Assembly: GCF_000261365.1 (NCBI RefSeq)
Contig: NZ_AJVC01000003.1
Location: 992,001 to 1,056,000 of the forward strand
Direction of reading: 5' to 3'
Origin: Herbaspirillum sp. GW103
Lineage (GTDB): Bacteria; Pseudomonadota; Gammaproteobacteria; Burkholderiales; Burkholderiaceae_D
DNA: 64,000 nt
Each line of letters begins with the position of its first letter. Within the stretch, counting starts at the first letter, position 1. The position numbers were made by a program, and so were the translations under genes. A model generated the notes under the pieces. That model was not told the DNA's origin. It saw only the letters and a program-made list of their open reading frames with translations, and searched no databases. Positions 1 through 8,683 of the stretch are shown here, one piece after another.

Positions 1-743
1 TGGCGCCGCTGCTCGTGGGCGTGGCCGGGGCGCTGGTGGAGCATTACGGCCTGCGCATCGTGCATCGCTACGGGCATGTGCCGGAATTGTTGTTCACCTT
101 CGGCCTGTCCTATCTGGTGGTGGAACTGGTGCAGCTGGTGTGGGGACGCTCACCCGTGCCTTATCGCATTCCGCCCGAGCTGGACGGCACGCTCTTTACG
201 CTCTATTCGACTGCCTTCCCGGTCTATCGCGGCTTCATGCTGCTGGTGGCGGCGCTCATGCTGCTGGCCTTGTGGCTGTTGCTGCGCCATACCCGCATCG
301 GACTGGTGATCCAGGCCGCGCTGACCCATCCGCAGATGGTCGAGGCGCTGGGCCACAACGTGCCGCGCGTGTTCATGCTGGTCTTTGGCGGTGGCTGCGC
401 ACTGGCCGCGCTGGCCGGGGTCATCGGCGGCAATGCTTTCGTCACCGAACCGGGCATGGCTGCCTCGGTGGGCAGCATCATCTTCGTGGTGGTGGTGGTC
501 GGCGGCCTGGGCTCGCTGGCCGGAGCATTCATCACTTCGCTGCTGATCGGCATGATGCAGACCTTTGCGGTGGCGCTGGATATCTCCCTGGCCAGCCTGG
601 GCGTGCAGGTGCCGGCGGGCAGTGCCCTGGCACCGCTGGTGCGGCTGACGCTGGCACAGGTGGCGCCGGTGCTGCCCTATCTGCTGCTGGTGGCCATGCT
701 GATCGTGCGGCCCAAGGGTCTCATGGGCCGGCGGGAGGGCTGA
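1..743 (+). CDS. livH: Branched-chain amino acid ABC transporter permease, LivH type (5' end outside window)
   Basis: Inner-membrane permease of a branched-chain amino acid (HAAT family) importer. The reading frame is already open at base 3, so the true start lies upstream and 246 residues are visible. The protein is almost all hydrophobic helices. Near residue 160 it has the Gly/Val-rich stretch VVVVVGGLGSLAGAF typical of LivH-type permeases, and it ends LIVRPKGLMGRREG, the usual LivH C-terminus (RPxGLxG). Three bases separate its stop from livM, and livG and livF follow, so this is the second half of a livHMGF operon; the binding protein gene is not in view. The substrate could be another amide or amino acid, because this family also carries urea and amides. 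Confidence 0.9.
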   Translation, partial: APLLVGVAGALVEHYGLRIVHRYGHVPELLFTFGLSYLVVELVQLVWGRSPVPYRIPPELDGTLFTLYSTAFPVYRGFMLLVAALMLLALWLLLRHTRIGLVIQAALTHPQMVEALGHNVPRVFMLVFGGGCALAALAGVIGGNAFVTEPGMAASVGSIIFVVVVVGGLGSLAGAFITSLLIGMMQTFAVALDISLASLGVQVPAGSALAPLVRLTLAQVAPVLPYLLLVAMLIVRPKGLMGRREG

Positions 744-746
744 ACG

Positions 747-1967
747 ATGCGATCAAGCCTGCTTGCCTGGCTTTTGTTTGCCCTGGTGCTGCTGGCCGCC
801 CCCCTGGTGTTCCCGCAGAGCGCGGCCTTGTCGCTGCTGTCGCAGATGGGCACGATGGTGCTGCTCTGTCTGTCCTGCAACATGCTCCTCGGTGAGGGCG
901 GCATGCTCTCCTTTGGTCATGCGGTGTATTCCGGGCTCGGCGCCTTCGGCGCCATTGACCTCATGAATCGCATGGACGCTGGCGCGCTGGCCTTCCCGGT
1001 GACGCTGGTGCCGCTCGCAGGCGGCCTGACCGGGGCGCTCTGTGCGGTGGTTCTGGGTTATCTCACCACGCGTCGCGCCGGTACCACCTTCGCCATGATC
1101 ACGCTGGGGCTGGTGGAGCTGGTCTCGGCCAGCGTACTGATGTTGCCGGAGGTCTTTGGCGGCGAGGGCGGGATTTCGGGAAACCGTGTCATCGGCCAGC
1201 CCGTGCTGGGCATCAGCTACGGACCCCAAATCCAGGTGTATTACCTGATCGCCGGCTGGCTGCTGGTCTGCGCCATTGCCATCTACGCCCTGCGTCATAC
1301 GCCCCTGGGCCGCATCCTCAACGCCGTGCGCGACAATCCCGAGCGCGCCGCCTTCCTCGGCTACGATCCGCAGCGGGTGCGCTACCTGGCGTTGATCCTG
1401 TCGGCCTTCTTTGCGGGTGTCTCGGGCGGGCTCTCGGCCATCAACTTTGAAATCGTCAGTGCCGAATACGTGGGCGCGCTGCGTTCCGGCACCATCCTGC
1501 TGTTCACCTTCATTGGCGGCACCGCCTATTTTTACGGCCCCATCCTGGGGGGCGTGGTGGGGGTGCTGTTTTCTTCCTGGCTGTCGACCTTCACGCAGGC
1601 CTGGCAGTTCTACCTCGGCGCTTTCTTCATCCTGATCGTGATGACGGCGCCGGGCGGACTGGCCAGCCTGATCGACCGCAGCTGGCGCCTGCTGCGCGGC
1701 GGTGGCCTGGATGCCCGGCAGGCGTGGCGCCTGGGCTTGTGGCTGGCTGCAGCACTGTGCACGCTGGCCGGCGTGATCCTGGCTACCGAGATGGCTTACC
1801 AGGCCAGCCTGGGCAGCCTGGCCGACACAGGCGAGGGCGCTGCACCGCTGCTGCTCTGGGGCTGCGCCATCGACGTGCATGCGGCCCGACCCTGGATCAT
1901 CGCCATGGCACTGATCGGCGTGGGCAGCGCGGGCTTGCTGGCCTGGCATCGCAAGGGGAGGACATGA
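747..1967 (+). CDS. livM: Branched-chain amino acid ABC transporter permease, LivM type
   Basis: Second permease subunit, 406 residues. The region from about 30 to 310 is a typical LivM domain: LLGEGGMLSFGHAVYSGLGA near residue 50, then the cytoplasmic coupling segment with GRILNAVRDNPERAAFLGYD near residue 190. After the usual end of the domain (residue about 310) there is a further stretch of some 95 residues with two likely membrane helices, ending in AWHRKGRT; the function of this tail is unknown to me. The stop codon overlaps the livG start (ATGA), which indicates translational coupling. Start ATG follows livH by three bases. Family call is firm; the transported substrate is inferred from family only. 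Confidence 0.92.
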   Translation: MRSSLLAWLLFALVLLAAPLVFPQSAALSLLSQMGTMVLLCLSCNMLLGEGGMLSFGHAVYSGLGAFGAIDLMNRMDAGALAFPVTLVPLAGGLTGALCAVVLGYLTTRRAGTTFAMITLGLVELVSASVLMLPEVFGGEGGISGNRVIGQPVLGISYGPQIQVYYLIAGWLLVCAIAIYALRHTPLGRILNAVRDNPERAAFLGYDPQRVRYLALILSAFFAGVSGGLSAINFEIVSAEYVGALRSGTILLFTFIGGTAYFYGPILGGVVGVLFSSWLSTFTQAWQFYLGAFFILIVMTAPGGLASLIDRSWRLLRGGGLDARQAWRLGLWLAAALCTLAGVILATEMAYQASLGSLADTGEGAAPLLLWGCAIDVHAARPWIIAMALIGVGSAGLLAWHRKGRT

Positions 1968-2725
1968 TGACGACATCTTCCCCGCTGGTGCTGCAGGGCA
2001 TCCATAAAGCCTTTGGCCGCAGCGAGATTCTGCGCGGTGTCGACCTGCAATTGCAGCCTGGCGAGCGCTGCGCCCTGATCGGTCCCAATGGCGCGGGCAA
2101 GTCCAGTCTCTTTCATGTCATCTCGGGCCGCTATCGGGCCGATAGCGGCCGTGTGCTGCTGCACGGGCGCGACGTCACGCGCGAGCCGCCCCAGCGCATC
2201 CACCGCCTGGGGCTGGCACGCAGCTTCCAGATCACCAGTCTGTTCCCGCGCCTGAGCGCCTTTGAGAACGTGCGCTGTGCGCTGCTGTGGACGCTGGGTT
2301 ACCGCTATGCCTTCTGGCGCCGCATCGGCCAGTTGCGCGATGCCAGCGCGCGCGCGCTGGCGGTGCTGGAACAGGTTGGTCTGGCAGCGCGCGCCGAGGT
2401 GGCGGCGGGCGAATTGAGCTACGCCGAACAGCGCGCGCTGGAACTGGCCGTGACCATGGCTGCGGATGCCTCCGTCATCCTGCTCGACGAACCCACCGCC
2501 GGCATGAGCCGCGCCGAGAGCGCGGCCATGGTGGCGCTGATCCGCGAAGTCACCGTCGGCAAGACCCTGCTGATGGTGGAGCACGACATGCAGGTCGTCT
2601 TCGGCCTGGCCGACCGCATCGCCGTCATGGACAACGGTCGCGTGATCGCCTGTGACAGTGCCGAGCGCATCCGCGCCAATGCCGACGTCCAGGCGCTGTA
2701 CCTGGACCGGAGGCGCCATGGATAA
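1964..2725 (+). CDS. livG: Branched-chain amino acid ABC transporter ATP-binding protein, LivG type
   Basis: ATPase subunit, 253 residues. Walker A is GPNGAGKSS near residue 40, the signature loop is the LivG form LSYAEQRALEL, and Walker B is VILLDEPTAGMS followed by a switch His in MVEHDM. I chose the ATG that overlaps the livM stop as ATGA; a second ATG directly after it sits at a better distance from the purine-rich GGGGAGG and may be the real start. The frame is open further upstream, but that part lies inside livM. It pairs with LivF to drive the LivHM channel at the inner face of the membrane. Confidence 0.93.
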   Translation: MMTTSSPLVLQGIHKAFGRSEILRGVDLQLQPGERCALIGPNGAGKSSLFHVISGRYRADSGRVLLHGRDVTREPPQRIHRLGLARSFQITSLFPRLSAFENVRCALLWTLGYRYAFWRRIGQLRDASARALAVLEQVGLAARAEVAAGELSYAEQRALELAVTMAADASVILLDEPTAGMSRAESAAMVALIREVTVGKTLLMVEHDMQVVFGLADRIAVMDNGRVIACDSAERIRANADVQALYLDRRRHG

Positions 2726-3434
2726 GCGCCATCCCCTGCTCGCAGTGACAGGTTTGCAGGCCTGGTATGGCCAGAGCCATGTATTGCAGGCCATTTCGCT
2801 GGAGGTGCAGGCGGGCGAGATCGTCAGCATCCTGGGCCGCAACGGCGCGGGCCGCTCCACCTTGCTCAAGGCCTTGATGGGCCAGGTGCGCAGCAGCGGC
2901 GAGATCCTTTTCGAAGGACGTCCGCTGGCCGGACTGCCCACCCATGCCATCGCACGACGCGGCATCGCTTATGTACCGGAAAGTCGTGATGTCTTTCCCA
3001 CCCTTACCGTGCAGCAGAACCTGCTACTGGGGCGCAAGGGCGGTCGGCCACCGGCCGATGGCTGGCGCGAGCAAGAGGTGCTGGCGCTGTTCCCGGCCCT
3101 GGCGCGGCGCCACAAGGTGGCCGCCGGCGCGCTCTCGGGTGGCGAGCAGCAGATGCTGGCGCTGGGCCGGGCGCTCATGGGCAATCCCTTGCTGCTGCTG
3201 ATCGACGAACCCACCGAAGGGCTGGCGCCGCAGATGGTCGAGCAGGTGGCGCATTGCCTGGAACGGCTGCGCCAGCGCCAGGTGGCGGTGCTGCTGATCG
3301 AGCAGAAGCAGGCGCTGGCGCTGGAGATGTCGCAGCGGCTCTATGTGATGGGGCGCGGCGAGATGGTCTTCCATGGCACCCCGGCGCAACTGGCGGCGGA
3401 CCAGGCGCTGCAGCAGGAATGGCTGGCGCTCTGA
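2718..3434 (+). CDS. livF: Branched-chain amino acid ABC transporter ATP-binding protein, LivF type, with Arg in Walker A
   Basis: Second ATPase subunit, 238 residues. It starts at the ATG that overlaps the end of livG by eight bases. The signature LSGGEQQML, Walker B LLLIDEPTEGLAP and the H-loop region (LIEQ, Gln instead of the usual His, as is common in LivF) are present. The Walker A loop reads GRNGAGRST: the invariant Lys that binds the ATP phosphates is Arg (codon cgc). Frame and neighbours are intact, so this is a substitution, not a frameshift. In most P-loop proteins Lys-to-Arg lowers or abolishes hydrolysis; I recall LivF-type proteins with Arg here, so it may be a tolerated subfamily trait with LivG carrying the active site. 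Confidence 0.93.
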   Translation: MDKRHPLLAVTGLQAWYGQSHVLQAISLEVQAGEIVSILGRNGAGRSTLLKALMGQVRSSGEILFEGRPLAGLPTHAIARRGIAYVPESRDVFPTLTVQQNLLLGRKGGRPPADGWREQEVLALFPALARRHKVAAGALSGGEQQMLALGRALMGNPLLLLIDEPTEGLAPQMVEQVAHCLERLRQRQVAVLLIEQKQALALEMSQRLYVMGRGEMVFHGTPAQLAADQALQQEWLAL

Positions 3435-3533
3435 GACCAGCGTCGGCAAAACCAGGCAATTCTCGTGCAGTCGCGATGGTCGGGCCGGCGCGGGGCGGAC
3501 ACAATCTGCGCTTGACCTCTTCGGGAGACCGTC

Positions 3534-3815
3534 ATGCTGCTCTGGCCCCTGTTGATTTGCCTCGCCATCCTGGCCGTCTACGCGGCTGACCGCGCCTGGT
3601 TGCGTCATGTGCAGCGGCAGGACCTGCCCCTCTACGATCCGCAGGGCTATCTGGAAATGACCGCCCGCATGACCGAACTCTGCCACGGCGACCGTACCCG
3701 GGTCGACCAGTTGATCGCGCGCCAGCGGCAGCGCTTTGCGCAGGCCGCGCATGCCGAGCTGGTGCGGCTGGCCATGCGGCAACTGCTGGAGCCGCAAGCG
3801 GCGCGGCAATCCTGA
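3534..3815 (+). CDS. Small single-pass membrane protein, unknown function
   Basis: A 93-residue protein that I do not recognise. Residues 1-20 (MLLWPLLICLAILAVYAADR) form one hydrophobic helix with no clear cleavage site, so it is probably an N-terminal anchor. The rest is soluble, Arg/Gln-rich and likely helical, with a Cys near residue 51. A GGGAG ribosome site lies about 6 bases before the ATG. It is separated from livF by 99 bases and could still be transcribed with the liv genes, as no terminator is visible between them. The good codon use and ribosome site make it a likely real gene. Confidence 0.6.
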   Translation: MLLWPLLICLAILAVYAADRAWLRHVQRQDLPLYDPQGYLEMTARMTELCHGDRTRVDQLIARQRQRFAQAAHAELVRLAMRQLLEPQAARQS

Positions 3816-3823
3816 TCCCGATG

Positions 3824-3864
3824 GAAGAAAAAAAACGGCGGCGCGCTTGCAGCGGGCCGCCGTT
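3824..3864 (-). terminator. Rho-independent terminator of the MFS transporter gene
   Basis: On the minus strand an 8-9 bp stem (AACGGCGGC pairing with GCCGCCGTT) is followed directly by a run of eight T. It lies 20 bases after the stop of the MFS gene, at the convergent junction with the small gene on the plus strand. Confidence 0.85.
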
Positions 3865-3883
3865 GTCGCTGATGCCTTGATGC

Positions 3884-5191
3884 TTACTTGTTGACCAGTT
3901 TGGCCGGCAGCGTGAGCGTCAGCAGGCCGCCGACGACCAGCGAGGCCGCCAGCACATACATGCCGGCATTGGTGCTCTGGGTGGTGTCCTTGAGCCAGCC
4001 CACCAGGAAGGGGCTGACGAAGCCGGCCAGGTTGCCCAGCGAGTTGATCAGCGCGATCCCGGCCGCGGCGGCCGTACCCGACAGGAAGGCCGTCGGCAGG
4101 CTCCAGAACAGCGGCAGGGTGGTCAGGATGCCGACGCTGGCCAGGGTCAGCGAGGCCATGGCCAGCGCGGTGTTGTGGCCGTACAGGGTCGACAGCAGCA
4201 GGCCGATGCAGCCCGCGAAGGCCGGAATGGCCACGTGCCAGCGACGTTCGCGGCGGGCGTCGGCGCTGCGGGCGATGAGCACCATGGCGGCGGCCGAGAA
4301 GGCGTAAGGGATGGCGGTGAGCAAGCCCACGTTGAGAGGATCGCTCACGCCGGTAGCCTTGATGATGGTGGGCAGCCAGAAGCTCACGCCATACAGGCCC
4401 ATGACGAAGCAGAAGTAGATCAGCGCGCCCAGCCAGACCCGGCCATTGGCGAACATGGCACCCAGAGACAGGTGCTCCTTCTGGCTTTCTTCGTGGCTGA
4501 TGTTGGTTTCCAGCAGGCGTTTTTCCTCCTCGGTGAGCCATTCGGCATCACGGATGCGATCCTTCATGTAGAGGATGATCAGCACGCCCAGGATCAGCGA
4601 AGGAATGGCTTCCAGGATAAACATCCACTGCCAGCCGGTATGACCCCACACGCCCGGCATGGCGTGCATGATCCAGCCCGAGAGCGGGCCACCGATCACG
4701 CCCGAGAGTGCGATGCCGGTCATGAACAGTGCGGTGATCTTGCCGCGCCGGGCAGCCGGATACCAGTAGGTCAGATAGAGAATCACGCCAGGGAAGAAGC
4801 CGGCCTCGGCCACCCCCAGCAGGAAACGCATGATGTAGAACATCTCCGGCGTGGTGACATAGGCCATGGCGCCGGAGATGATGCCCCAGGTGATCATGAT
4901 GCGGGCGATCCACAGGCGTGCTCCCACCTTGTGCAGGATCATGTTGCTGGGCACTTCGAAGATGAAGTAGCCCAGGAAGAAAATGCCCGCGCCCAGGCCG
5001 TAGACGGTATCGCTGAACTTGAGGTCCTGCAGCATCTGCAGTTTGGCAAAGCCAACGTTGACCCGGTCCAGGTAGGACGCCACATAGCACAGGAACAGCA
5101 GCGGCAGCAGCCGCCAGGTGACCTTGCTGTAGGTCGCGTCTTCAAAGGATGTGCCCACGCCGTCGGCGGCGGCACCTGCTTGGTAGCTCAT
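3884..5191 (-). CDS. MFS transporter, anion:cation symporter (ACS) family
   Basis: A 435-residue, 12-helix secondary transporter of the ACS family, which imports organic acids such as sugar acids, phthalate or tartrate with protons. Visible hallmarks: LDRVNVGFAKLQM after helix 1, LGYFIFEVPSNMILHKVGAR at the helix 2-3 loop, and RFLLGVAEAGFFPGVI in helix 4. The central loop carries a charged segment (MKDRIRDAEWLTEEEKRLLE). It is the last gene of the minus-strand operon after the aldehyde dehydrogenase and SDR genes, so it probably imports the substrate they oxidise. The 148-bp gap before it holds a possible regulator half-site, so it may also have its own promoter. The exact substrate cannot be read from sequence. 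Confidence 0.88.
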   Translation of the reverse strand: MSYQAGAAADGVGTSFEDATYSKVTWRLLPLLFLCYVASYLDRVNVGFAKLQMLQDLKFSDTVYGLGAGIFFLGYFIFEVPSNMILHKVGARLWIARIMITWGIISGAMAYVTTPEMFYIMRFLLGVAEAGFFPGVILYLTYWYPAARRGKITALFMTGIALSGVIGGPLSGWIMHAMPGVWGHTGWQWMFILEAIPSLILGVLIILYMKDRIRDAEWLTEEEKRLLETNISHEESQKEHLSLGAMFANGRVWLGALIYFCFVMGLYGVSFWLPTIIKATGVSDPLNVGLLTAIPYAFSAAAMVLIARSADARRERRWHVAIPAFAGCIGLLLSTLYGHNTALAMASLTLASVGILTTLPLFWSLPTAFLSGTAAAAGIALINSLGNLAGFVSPFLVGWLKDTTQSTNAGMYVLAASLVVGGLLTLTLPAKLVNK

Positions 5192-5290
5192 GTCTCACTC
5201 CAGAGGTTGTTTGACGTATCGTTGTTGTACGTTGCCGGCTCTTGGTGGCCGGTACACGGTGCCCCGCATTGTAGTGGCGGTGAGGGTATT

Positions 5291-5305
5291 GTCAAATCAT
5301 TATCC
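5291..5305. promoter_or_regulatory. Possible third GntR operator (half-palindrome) upstream of the MFS gene
   Basis: The sequence GTCAAATCATTATCC shares its left arm exactly with the site in front of the gntR gene (GTCAAATGAATTTAC) but its right arm is poor. It sits about 100 bp before the MFS start. This is weak evidence on its own. Confidence 0.3.
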
Positions 5306-5339
5306 TCACCGCTGGCATGAAGTTTTTTACACTGCCGAC

Positions 5340-6098
5340 TTACACGCAGCGTCCTCCGTCGACTTCGATGCAGACGCCAGTGACGAATTGCGCTTCATCC
5401 GAGCCCAGGTAGAGGCAGGCATTGGCGATGTCCTCGGGGGTGGAGAAGCGGCCCATGGGAATGGTGGCGACGAACTTCTTGCGGTTTTCCGGGGTATCGG
5501 GCACGCCCATGAACTCGGCGAGCAGTCCGGTGGCCGAGATGACCGGGTTGACGCAGTTCACGCGGATCTTGTCGGGACCCAGTTCGGCGGCCATCGACTT
5601 GCTGGTGGTAATGACCGCACCCTTGCTGCCGTTGTACCAGGTCAGTCCCGGACGCGGACGAATGCCGGCGGTGGAGGCGATATTGACGAAGGCGCCGCCG
5701 CCGACCTGGCGGAAATACGGCACGAAGGTCTTGGCCGAGAGGAAGATGCTTTTCACGTTGACGGCATAGACGCGGTCGAATTCGTCTTCTTCCACTTCCA
5801 GCATGGGGCGGTTGCGGTGGGTGGTGCCGGCATTGTTGACCACGATGTCGAGCTTGCCGAAGTGTTCCAGGGCACTGGCCAGCAACTGATCCATGTCGGC
5901 GCGTTTGGAGACGTCGGCCCTGGCAAAGACGGCGCGGCCACCGGCGGCCTTGATTTCTTCCACTACCCGCAGGCCACCGGCCTCACCGATGTCGGCCACC
6001 ACCACGGCGGCGCCTTCACGGGCGTAGACCTTGGCGATGCCTTCTCCGAAACCCGAACCGCCACCGGTGACGATGGCTACCTTGTCTTGCAAACGCAT
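5340..6098 (-). CDS. SDR-family NAD(P)-dependent oxidoreductase
   Basis: Classical short-chain dehydrogenase/reductase, 252 residues, the normal family length. The nucleotide-binding motif TGGGSGFG is at residues 11-18, Asp36 in the VVADIG segment suggests a preference for NAD, NNAG is near residue 89, the catalytic Ser is in NIASTAG, and Tyr/Lys are in WYNGSK near residue 154. It probably oxidises an alcohol or ketoacid intermediate in the pathway fed by the MFS transporter. A strong AAGGAGA ribosome site precedes the ATG. It follows the aldehyde dehydrogenase gene by 45 bases. The substrate is not deducible. Confidence 0.9.
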   Translation of the reverse strand: MRLQDKVAIVTGGGSGFGEGIAKVYAREGAAVVVADIGEAGGLRVVEEIKAAGGRAVFARADVSKRADMDQLLASALEHFGKLDIVVNNAGTTHRNRPMLEVEEDEFDRVYAVNVKSIFLSAKTFVPYFRQVGGGAFVNIASTAGIRPRPGLTWYNGSKGAVITTSKSMAAELGPDKIRVNCVNPVISATGLLAEFMGVPDTPENRKKFVATIPMGRFSTPEDIANACLYLGSDEAQFVTGVCIEVDGGRCV

Positions 6099-6143
6099 GA
6101 TGTGTCTCCTTGAAAATTGCGTGTTGGATGAAGGGAAGGGGGA

Positions 6144-7577
6144 TCAGCCGTGGCGGATGGCAATGGTCTTGAGGACCGTGAAGCCATAGAGTGCCTCGAA
6201 GCCCTTCTCGCGTCCGTGCCCGCTGGCCTTCACGCCGCCGAAGGGCAGTTCCACGCCGCCGCCGGCGCCATAGTTGTTGATGAAGACCTGGCCGCTGCGA
6301 ATGGCGCGCGCCAGCCGCAGTTGGCGGCCACCGTCACGCGTCCAGACGCTGGCCACCAGGCCGTAGTCGGTGCCGTTGGCCAGGGCAATGGCCTCGGCTT
6401 CATCCTCGAAGGGCATGGCCGCCAGCACCGGACCGAAGACTTCTTCCTGCGCCAGGCGATGGCGCGGCGGGACATCGCGCAGCAGGGCCGGGGCCTGGTA
6501 GAAGCCGCCGGCCGGGGCAGCGGCGGCGATCTCGCCTTGCGCCACCAGCGCAATGCCGTCGCGCCGCGCATCCGAGAGGAAACCGGCCACGCGCTCCTGC
6601 TGGGTCTTGCGGATCAGCGGGCCACAGTCCAGGTCCATCTGCGAAGAGCCGACCTTGAGCGCAGAGAACAGTCCCGACAGACGCTCCAGCACCTGCTCAT
6701 AAGCCCCGCGCTGCACCAGCAGCCGGCTGCCCGCCGAGCAGGTCTGACCGGCGTTCTGCACGATGGCATTGACCACCACCGGCAGCAGGGCCTCCATATC
6801 GGCATCCTCGAATACCACCTGCGGCGACTTGCCGCCCAGTTCCAGCGTCACGGGCGTGTGATGCTCGGCGGCCCCGCGCACGACCAGCTTGCCGACGTTG
6901 GGCGAGCCGGTGAAGGACACGTGATCCACATCCGGATGCTTGACCAGCAAGTCGCCGGCCTCGTGGCCATAACCGGTGACGATGTTCAACGTGCCCGCCG
7001 GGAAGCCGACCTCGGCGGCCAGTTCGGCCACCCGCAGAATGGACAGGCAGGCATCCTCGGCCGGCTTGACCACGCAGGTGTTGCCGGCGGCCAGTGCCCC
7101 GCCCACGCAGCGCCCGAAGATCTGCATCGGGTAGTTCCAGGGCACGATGTGAGCGGTCACGCCATGCGGCTCGCGCAAGGTCAGGACCGTATATCCGGCC
7201 TGGTAGGGAATGGTGTGGCCATGCAGCTTGTCGGCGGCACCGGCGTAGAACTCGAAGTAGCGCACGATGGCTGCGGCATCGGCGCGCGCCTGCTTCATGG
7301 GCTTGCCGCAGTCGCGGCCTTCGAGCTGGGCCAGTTCTTCCTGGTGATCTTGCAGCTTGTAGGCCAGCTTCATCAGCAGGCGGCTGCGTTCGGCGGCCGA
7401 GAGTCGCCCCCAGGGGCCTTCATAGGCAAGGCGGGCGGCTTGCACGGCCTGGTCGATATCGGCCGCATTGCCGCGGGCGATGGCCTCGAAGGTCTGGCCG
7501 TCGGAGGGATCGATGACAGGGATGCTCTCGCCGGAGGCGGGAGCGACCCAGCGATTGTCGATGAAGTGCTGCTGCAT
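6144..7577 (-). CDS. Aldehyde dehydrogenase, NAD(P)-dependent
   Basis: Enzyme of 477 residues that oxidises an aldehyde to its acid. Catalytic Glu is in VTLELGGKSP near residue 245 and catalytic Cys in NAGQTCSAGSR near residue 279; FTGSPNVGK marks the NAD-binding fold. The chosen start (MQQHFIDNRW) matches the usual N-terminus; an in-frame start 23 codons earlier would add a Pro-rich stretch without family character. It is the first gene of the operon with the SDR and MFS genes and is divergent from gntR, with an operator-like palindrome in the shared region. It resembles betaine- or gamma-glutamyl-aldehyde dehydrogenases, but the substrate is open. Confidence 0.9.
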   Translation of the reverse strand: MQQHFIDNRWVAPASGESIPVIDPSDGQTFEAIARGNAADIDQAVQAARLAYEGPWGRLSAAERSRLLMKLAYKLQDHQEELAQLEGRDCGKPMKQARADAAAIVRYFEFYAGAADKLHGHTIPYQAGYTVLTLREPHGVTAHIVPWNYPMQIFGRCVGGALAAGNTCVVKPAEDACLSILRVAELAAEVGFPAGTLNIVTGYGHEAGDLLVKHPDVDHVSFTGSPNVGKLVVRGAAEHHTPVTLELGGKSPQVVFEDADMEALLPVVVNAIVQNAGQTCSAGSRLLVQRGAYEQVLERLSGLFSALKVGSSQMDLDCGPLIRKTQQERVAGFLSDARRDGIALVAQGEIAAAAPAGGFYQAPALLRDVPPRHRLAQEEVFGPVLAAMPFEDEAEAIALANGTDYGLVASVWTRDGGRQLRLARAIRSGQVFINNYGAGGGVELPFGGVKASGHGREKGFEALYGFTVLKTIAIRHG

Positions 7578-7768
7578 GGCGGTGGGGTCCTTGGGGTGCG
7601 GTTCACTGGAAGGGCAGGGCAACGCAGGCGGCAGGGCGGCATGCAAGGCGAGCGCAGAGAGCGCCGGACCAGTGGTCCGGGCATGGCCTGGCAGGGGCGT
7701 GTCTCCTGATGTCTTGTGTTGAACTGCTGTTTTGGTGGTGACCGAATCTAAGCCGGTACGCGGAAGAT

Positions 7769-7783
7769 GTCAAATGAATTTAC
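7769..7783. promoter_or_regulatory. Candidate GntR operator between the ALDH operon and gntR
   Basis: GTCAAATGAATTTAC is an imperfect palindrome (six of seven arm pairs around a central G). It lies in the divergent region between the aldehyde dehydrogenase and gntR starts and closely matches the perfect palindrome before the lysR gene. Inferred to be the GntR autoregulatory site. Confidence 0.55.
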
Positions 7784-7886
7784 TGCTTTGCTGACTGCCT
7801 GTAGCCTGCCGCTGGCGGTGAGGATGACAAATCCGCTACCATGCGCCATGTCGTTTCTGTCACCTTGCCACTGTCCTGGAGGGTCG

Positions 7887-8663
7887 ATGCCTTTATCGAG
7901 CAAGTCTGCGCGCCCCGGCGCTTCCAATGAAATCCTGAGCCTGGCTGCGGCCGGCCTGGGACCGGTGCGTCCGGAACGCTTCGCTGAACGGGTCTATGAA
8001 ACCTTGTTCCATGCCATCGTCGAAGGCCGCATCGCCGTCGGCAGCAAGCTGCCCTCGGAAAATGACCTGGCCACGCTGTTCGAGGTCTCGCGCCCGGTGG
8101 TGCGGCAGGCGCTGGACCGGCTGCGTGAGGATCAACTGGTGGAGTCCCTGCGCGGCTCGGGGACCTATGTGAAGGAAAAGGCGGGACTGGCCCCGGCGCG
8201 ACCGGACGGCGAACCCGAGACCCGCATCGGCCACATCATGAATGGCCTGGAACTGCGCCTGGTGCTGGAACCGGAATGCGCCTACATGGCCGCCCTGCGG
8301 CGCAACAAGCAGGATCTGGAAAAACTGGATACCTTGCTGCTCGGCTTCGAGGAAGCCAACCGCGTGGGCGGCATTGCCCACCATTACGATTTCGGGTTCC
8401 ATGAAGCCATCGCCCAGGCCACCGGCAACCTGCGCTTCGTGCAGGTGATGAAGACTCTGGAATACGACGTCAGCCACGCCGTCAACATGTTGCGCCACCT
8501 GATGCACATCCCGCCCTGGAAGCGCTCGCAGGATGCCATGGACGAGCACCGCCAGATCTTCGAGCTGATCCGCCAGCAGGATGCCGAGGGCGCCCGGCGG
8601 GCCATGCGCGGCCACATCGAGAACGCCCGTACGCGCATGTTCAACAGCCGGCCTGGCTTGTAG
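7887..8663 (+). CDS. GntR-family transcriptional regulator (FadR/FCD subfamily)
   Basis: Regulator of 258 residues. The winged helix is at about residues 30-95 (KLPSENDLATLFEVSRPVVRQAL, then LRGSGTYV), followed by an all-helical FCD ligand-binding domain with the usual metal-site pattern (FHEAIAQATGN and a late His in MDEHRQIFE). I start at the ATG preceded by GGAGGG; the frame stays open 40 codons upstream, but that part contains the palindromic operator and has no family character. It most likely represses the divergent aldehyde dehydrogenase-SDR-MFS operon and itself, and perhaps lysR, with release by a small organic acid. Confidence 0.9.
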   Translation: MPLSSKSARPGASNEILSLAAAGLGPVRPERFAERVYETLFHAIVEGRIAVGSKLPSENDLATLFEVSRPVVRQALDRLREDQLVESLRGSGTYVKEKAGLAPARPDGEPETRIGHIMNGLELRLVLEPECAYMAALRRNKQDLEKLDTLLLGFEEANRVGGIAHHYDFGFHEAIAQATGNLRFVQVMKTLEYDVSHAVNMLRHLMHIPPWKRSQDAMDEHRQIFELIRQQDAEGARRAMRGHIENARTRMFNSRPGL

Positions 8664-8683
8664 GGCTGGTTGTCATCAAAGCT

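Noticed and set aside
753-1976. A 407-codon open frame on the minus strand opposite livM
   Set aside because: Gln/His/Gly-rich composition of the kind produced by reading GC-rich genes backwards; livM on the other strand has clear family features. Similar long antisense frames opposite other genes were dropped for the same reason.
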